A program made the translations under genes and the position numbers. The notes under the pieces are model-generated. The model made no database searches and was not told the DNA's origin. It saw only the letters and a program-made list of their open reading frames with translations. A stretch of 64,000 nt of DNA, from the NCBI GenBank assembly GCA_034434835.1, contig DAOTXX010000153.1, forward strand, positions 1 to 64,000, written 5' to 3'. Positions 61,099 to 64,000 of this stretch are shown piece after piece (position 1 is the first letter of the stretch; each line of letters opens with the position of its first letter). The DNA is from JBGLNJ01 sp034434835 (GTDB lineage: Bacteria; Chloroflexota; Anaerolineae; Fen-1058).

Positions 61099-62484
61099 AT
61101 GACCAAACCCCTTGTCGCACTTGTGGGCCGACCGAACGTCGGCAAATCCACTCTGTTCAACCGGCTCGTCGGCGAGCGGCTGGCGGTCGTGGACAAAACG
61201 CCCGGCACGACCCGCGACCGCATCGAAGCGGAAAGCATCTGGAATGGCCGCGCGTTCACCGTCGTGGACACGGGCGGTATCGAGGTCTTGCCGGAACGCA
61301 TCGAAAAAGGCAAAAAGCCGCTGGGCGAGCATGCGCCGCTGGCAACCGCGTCTGCCGAGTTCATCCCGCAAATTCGCGCGCAGGCCGAGATGGCGATTGA
61401 AGCCGCCGACGTGGTGGTATTCCTTGTGGATGCGACCAGCGGCATTACCGCCGCCGACGAACAAGTGGCGGAGATTTTACGCCGCACCCGCAAGCCGGTG
61501 TTGATCGCCGCGAACAAGGCCGACTCGGCGCAGCGTCGCGATGAAGCCGTCGAGTTTTACGGACTGGGCCTGGGTGAAGTGTTCCCCATCAGCGCCCTTC
61601 ACGGGGTCGGCACAGGCGACCTGCTTGACGCGGTCGTGGCTTCGTTCCCGCCGCAGGAAGAAGAAGCGGAGGATGAATCGGTCAAGATCGCCATCGTCGG
61701 CCGGCCGAACGTCGGCAAGTCATCGCTGCTCAATGCGCTCCTCGGCAAGGAACGCGCCATCGTCAGCCCGATCCCCGGCACGACGCGCGACGCGATTGAC
61801 ACGCGCATCATGTGGGAGACGATGCCCATCACGCTGATTGACACCGCCGGCATCCGCCGCCGCGGGCGCATCGAAGTCGGCCTTGAAAAGTACAGCGTCC
61901 TGCGCGCGCTCAAGGCGATCCAGCGCGCGGACGTGGCGCTCTTGTTGATTGACGCGACGGAAGGCGTGACGGCTCAAGACGCGCACATTGCCGGGTTCAT
62001 CCTCGAAGAGGCCAAGTCGTGCATCGTGGTCGTCAACAAGTGGGACGCTGTGTCCGGCAAGACGAGTCACACGATGGACCAATACACGGCGCACGTGCGA
62101 AGCGCGCTGAATTTCATGGATTACGTGCCGGTGCTGTTCATCTCGGCCAGGCTGGGCACGCGCGTGGACACGGTGCTGCCGACCGCCTTGCGCGTGCAAG
62201 AGGAGCGGCTTATCCGCATCCCGACAGGCGAACTCAACCGGATTGTGCGCGAGGCGATGTCCAAACAAATGCCGCCGACCAAAGCGGGCAAACGGCTCAA
62301 CATCTATTACGTCACACAGCCGCGCACCGACCCGCCGACGTTTTTGTTCTACGTCAACGACAAAGAGCTGGTGCACTTTACGTACGAACGCTATCTGGAA
62401 AACCAGATTCGCGCCGCGTACGGTTTTTGGGGCACGCCGCTCCGGCTCTCTTTCCGCGAGCGCAGGCGGGACCAGTACCGCTGA
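61099..62484 (+). CDS. der: Ribosome-biogenesis GTPase Der (EngA)
   Basis: 461 aa. Two tandem G domains, each with GRPNVGKS, a DTAG/DTGG G3 motif and NKxD (NKADS in the first and NKWD in the second), then a KH-like C-terminal domain (GKRLNIYYVTQPRTDPPTFLFYVN). It works in 50S subunit assembly and is essential in many bacteria. A 30-residue charged insertion (EVLPERIEKGKKPLGEH) is seen after G3 of the first domain. Confidence 0.97.
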   Translation: MTKPLVALVGRPNVGKSTLFNRLVGERLAVVDKTPGTTRDRIEAESIWNGRAFTVVDTGGIEVLPERIEKGKKPLGEHAPLATASAEFIPQIRAQAEMAIEAADVVVFLVDATSGITAADEQVAEILRRTRKPVLIAANKADSAQRRDEAVEFYGLGLGEVFPISALHGVGTGDLLDAVVASFPPQEEEAEDESVKIAIVGRPNVGKSSLLNALLGKERAIVSPIPGTTRDAIDTRIMWETMPITLIDTAGIRRRGRIEVGLEKYSVLRALKAIQRADVALLLIDATEGVTAQDAHIAGFILEEAKSCIVVVNKWDAVSGKTSHTMDQYTAHVRSALNFMDYVPVLFISARLGTRVDTVLPTALRVQEERLIRIPTGELNRIVREAMSKQMPPTKAGKRLNIYYVTQPRTDPPTFLFYVNDKELVHFTYERYLENQIRAAYGFWGTPLRLSFRERRRDQYR

Positions 62485-62495
62485 GGTCCACACGT

Positions 62496-62524
62496 TTGAC
62501 ATCGCGCAATACCTATGCTAAGAT
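62496..62524 (+). promoter_or_regulatory. Sigma70-type promoter for rpsU
   Basis: TTGACA (62496-62501), 17-base spacer, TAAGAT (62519-62524), 39 bases before the GTG start. Confidence 0.75.
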
Positions 62525-62563
62525 TCCAGTCAGTAAACTCAAGCGAAATGAGGTGAGAGACCC

Positions 62564-62767
62564 GTGACCGTTCAGTTGCAGGATAACGAGTCGTTCGACA
62601 GCCTGTTGCGCCGCTTTAACCGGCAGGTGATGACCAACGGCGTGCTCAAAGAAGTGCGCCGTAAGCGGTGGTTCATCACCAAAGGCGAGCAGCGCCGGAT
62701 GGATGAGCGCAAGGGCCGTCGTCGAGCGCGCATCCGCCAACTCCGTGCGGAGAAAGGAGAAGCCTAG
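62564..62767 (+). CDS. rpsU: 30S ribosomal protein S21
   Basis: 67 aa, GTG start with GAGGTGAGAG upstream. Typical S21: LQDNESFDSLLRRFNRQV followed by the basic helix VRRKRWFITKGEQRRMDERKGRRRARIRQ. It belongs to the small-subunit platform and aids initiation. It is followed at about 100 bases by the RRM protein gene, with no terminator seen in between. Confidence 0.95.
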   Translation: MTVQLQDNESFDSLLRRFNRQVMTNGVLKEVRRKRWFITKGEQRRMDERKGRRRARIRQLRAEKGEA

Positions 62768-62865
62768 CCGCCCACGACCCGCGCCACAGCGCCCGTGACT
62801 ATCGAATCCGCAAGGCACATCGGCAAATGCCAGCGTGCCTTCAATGACAGGAGAAGCAAAGGGGT

Positions 62866-63186
62866 ATGGAACCCAAGTTATACGTTGGCAATTTGCCATA
62901 CGATGCGACAGAAGACGAGCTACGTCAATTGTTTAGCGGCACGGGGACGGTGGCCTCGGTCACGATCATCACCGACCGTGATACCGGGCGTTCCAAGGGC
63001 TTTGGCTTTGTTCAGATGGCAACGCAGGCTGAGGCCGAAAAAGCCGCGAGCATGCTCAACGGGCACGAGTTCCACAATCGCCAGCTCAAAGTGGACATTG
63101 CTCGTCCTCGCGAAGAACGCCCGCGTGATAGCGGTGGCCGAGATCGGCGCGGCCCAGGTGGTGGACGACGCAGTCGCCGCTACTAG
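62866..63186 (+). CDS. RRM-family RNA-binding protein
   Basis: 106 aa. One RNA-recognition motif with RNP2 LYVGNL and RNP1 KGFGFVQM, then a Gly/Arg tail (RDSGGRDRRGPGGGRRSRRY). It is like the cold-inducible RNA-binding proteins of cyanobacteria and other bacteria. AGGAGAAG lies upstream of ATG. A strong terminator follows immediately. Confidence 0.93.
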   Translation: MEPKLYVGNLPYDATEDELRQLFSGTGTVASVTIITDRDTGRSKGFGFVQMATQAEAEKAASMLNGHEFHNRQLKVDIARPREERPRDSGGRDRRGPGGGRRSRRY

Positions 63187-63198
63187 CGCAAACGGTTC

Positions 63199-63230
63199 AA
63201 CGCCCGGCTCGCACTGAGCCGGGCGTTTTT
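63199..63230 (+). terminator. Intrinsic terminator after RRM gene
   Basis: CGCCCGGCTC pairs with GAGCCGGGCG around GCACT, followed by TTTTT. Confidence 0.92.
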
Positions 63231-63240
63231 GATGAGTCGG

Positions 63241-63274
63241 AACCTCCCGCAGGCTGCAAGCCTGGCAGGAGGTT
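63241..63274. repeat. CCTCCCGCAGG hairpin family copy
   Basis: AACCTCCCGCAGGCTGCAAG with CCTGGCAGGAGGTT; preceded by GAGTCGG as in the copy at 9054. Confidence 0.7.
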
Positions 63275-63299
63275 GACGCCTGCACACAATGGATTGGAC

Positions 63300-64000
63300 A
63301 TGATGGACTATTTCGAACTCTTGTCCATCCTCTCCGTCCCGCGCCCAAACGGAAGCGCAGCCCTCGAAAGGACCAGCCGCGCGTTGCAGGATTGGCTCAC
63401 CAGGCAAAGCATCCCTTACCACATTCACAGCTTTCGCCTCTACCCCTATTTCTTCGAGTGCATCGGCGTATGGATCGTCCTCTCGCGGACGCTCCTCGCG
63501 CTGGGCGTCTGGCTGCGCTGGGGCTGGCCGACCTTGCTCATCGCTCTGATCGGCCTCGTCGGCGGGACGTTCGACGTGCGCTTTAATCTGCCAGTCATCT
63601 CGTGGCTGAGTGCGCGACGAGGCGAAAACATCCTGATCGAATTCGAGCCGTCCGGCCCGGCTGCCCACGAGGTGATCCTTTCCGCTCACTATGACAGCAA
63701 AACCGAGCTACTCGATCACTATGGCCGCACGTTCTTTGTGCGCAGACTGCCGCTCGGCATCGCGTTGACGTTGCTGTTGGGCCTGCTCGGATGGATGGAT
63801 GGGCTGCTGCAAGCCTCAGCACCGACCTGGGCGGATCTCGCCTTCTGGATCGCCGTTGCGTTGACGCTCCCCTTGCTGTTCCTGGCCTATGGTTTGGGGC
63901 TGAACCTCTCGCTGGGGCGATTGGGCAAGCCAAGCCAGGGTGCAGTGGATAACGGCGCCGCCTGCGCCATCCTGCTCGGATTGGCCGACCAACTGGCCAA
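63300..64000 (+). CDS. M28 family metallopeptidase (partial, runs off the window)
   Basis: First 233 residues. The amino end (MMDYFELLSILSVPRPNGS) has the alpha/beta pattern of M28 aminopeptidases; two or more membrane segments are inserted (about 50-90 and 155-200). Metal ligands are visible: H-Y-D in ILSAHYDSK and D in GAVDNGAACAILLGLA. A zinc-dependent exopeptidase at the membrane is likely. The gene continues past the window end. Confidence 0.75.
   Translation, partial: MMDYFELLSILSVPRPNGSAALERTSRALQDWLTRQSIPYHIHSFRLYPYFFECIGVWIVLSRTLLALGVWLRWGWPTLLIALIGLVGGTFDVRFNLPVISWLSARRGENILIEFEPSGPAAHEVILSAHYDSKTELLDHYGRTFFVRRLPLGIALTLLLGLLGWMDGLLQASAPTWADLAFWIAVALTLPLLFLAYGLGLNLSLGRLGKPSQGAVDNGAACAILLGLADQLA

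Overview
The window looks like chromosomal DNA of a high-GC Chloroflexota bacterium, probably from the Anaerolineae side (inference; no rRNA or tRNA gene is present to settle it). The reasons are a huge secreted DUF11-repeat protein ending in a YLPVV-type linker, GT-C membrane glycosyltransferases, an FMN riboswitch in front of a RibXY-type transporter, a T-box trpS-trpB2 unit, and many intergenic hairpin repeats.

Layout. 1-15.3 kb: an orphan response regulator, two secreted proteins (one of about 1786 aa), a transglutaminase-like protein, a P1-family peptidase, a quinone oxidoreductase, and a two-component pair followed by a beta-propeller lipoprotein. 15.3-20.1 kb: a complete branched-chain amino-acid type ABC operon (livK-H-M-G-F, minus strand). 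20.2-22.4 kb: a methyltransferase, an AmaP-like membrane protein and scpB. 22.4-23.0 kb: a thioredoxin-fold lipoprotein whose first redox-active Cys position is an in-frame TGA followed by a SECIS-like hairpin. This is the most interesting item: a candidate selenoprotein. 23-26.7 kb: PhoP/PhoR-type regulators and a GT-C glycosyltransferase.

27-40.4 kb is a phosphate locus. A PhoP-box array precedes pstS1-C1-A1-B1, followed by arsC (arsenate reductase), a small unknown gene, surE and phoU1. A second system, pstS2-C2-A2-B2, lies on the minus strand. Diverging from it is an operon in which an MNT/HEPN toxin-antitoxin-type pair is translationally coupled to a third pstB and a second phoU.

40.4-43.4 kb: FMN riboswitch, terminator and an ABC transporter (permease, binding protein, ATPase) for riboflavin or a precursor. 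43.4-47.4 kb: a freestanding ThrRS-editing-like domain, a thioredoxin, and a T-box (specifier UGG) controlling trpS-trpB2. 47.5-48.2 kb: a RAYT transposase gene bracketed by two perfect REP-like hairpins. 48-64 kb: polA, argF, a TPR protein, cdaA-cdaR, a Type II-like restriction-modification pair, a membrane glycosyltransferase, der, rpsU, an RRM protein and the start of an M28 peptidase.

Intergenic spaces hold several families of dispersed palindromic repeats. Some differ between copies by compensatory changes that keep the stems paired, and two overlap the ends of genes.
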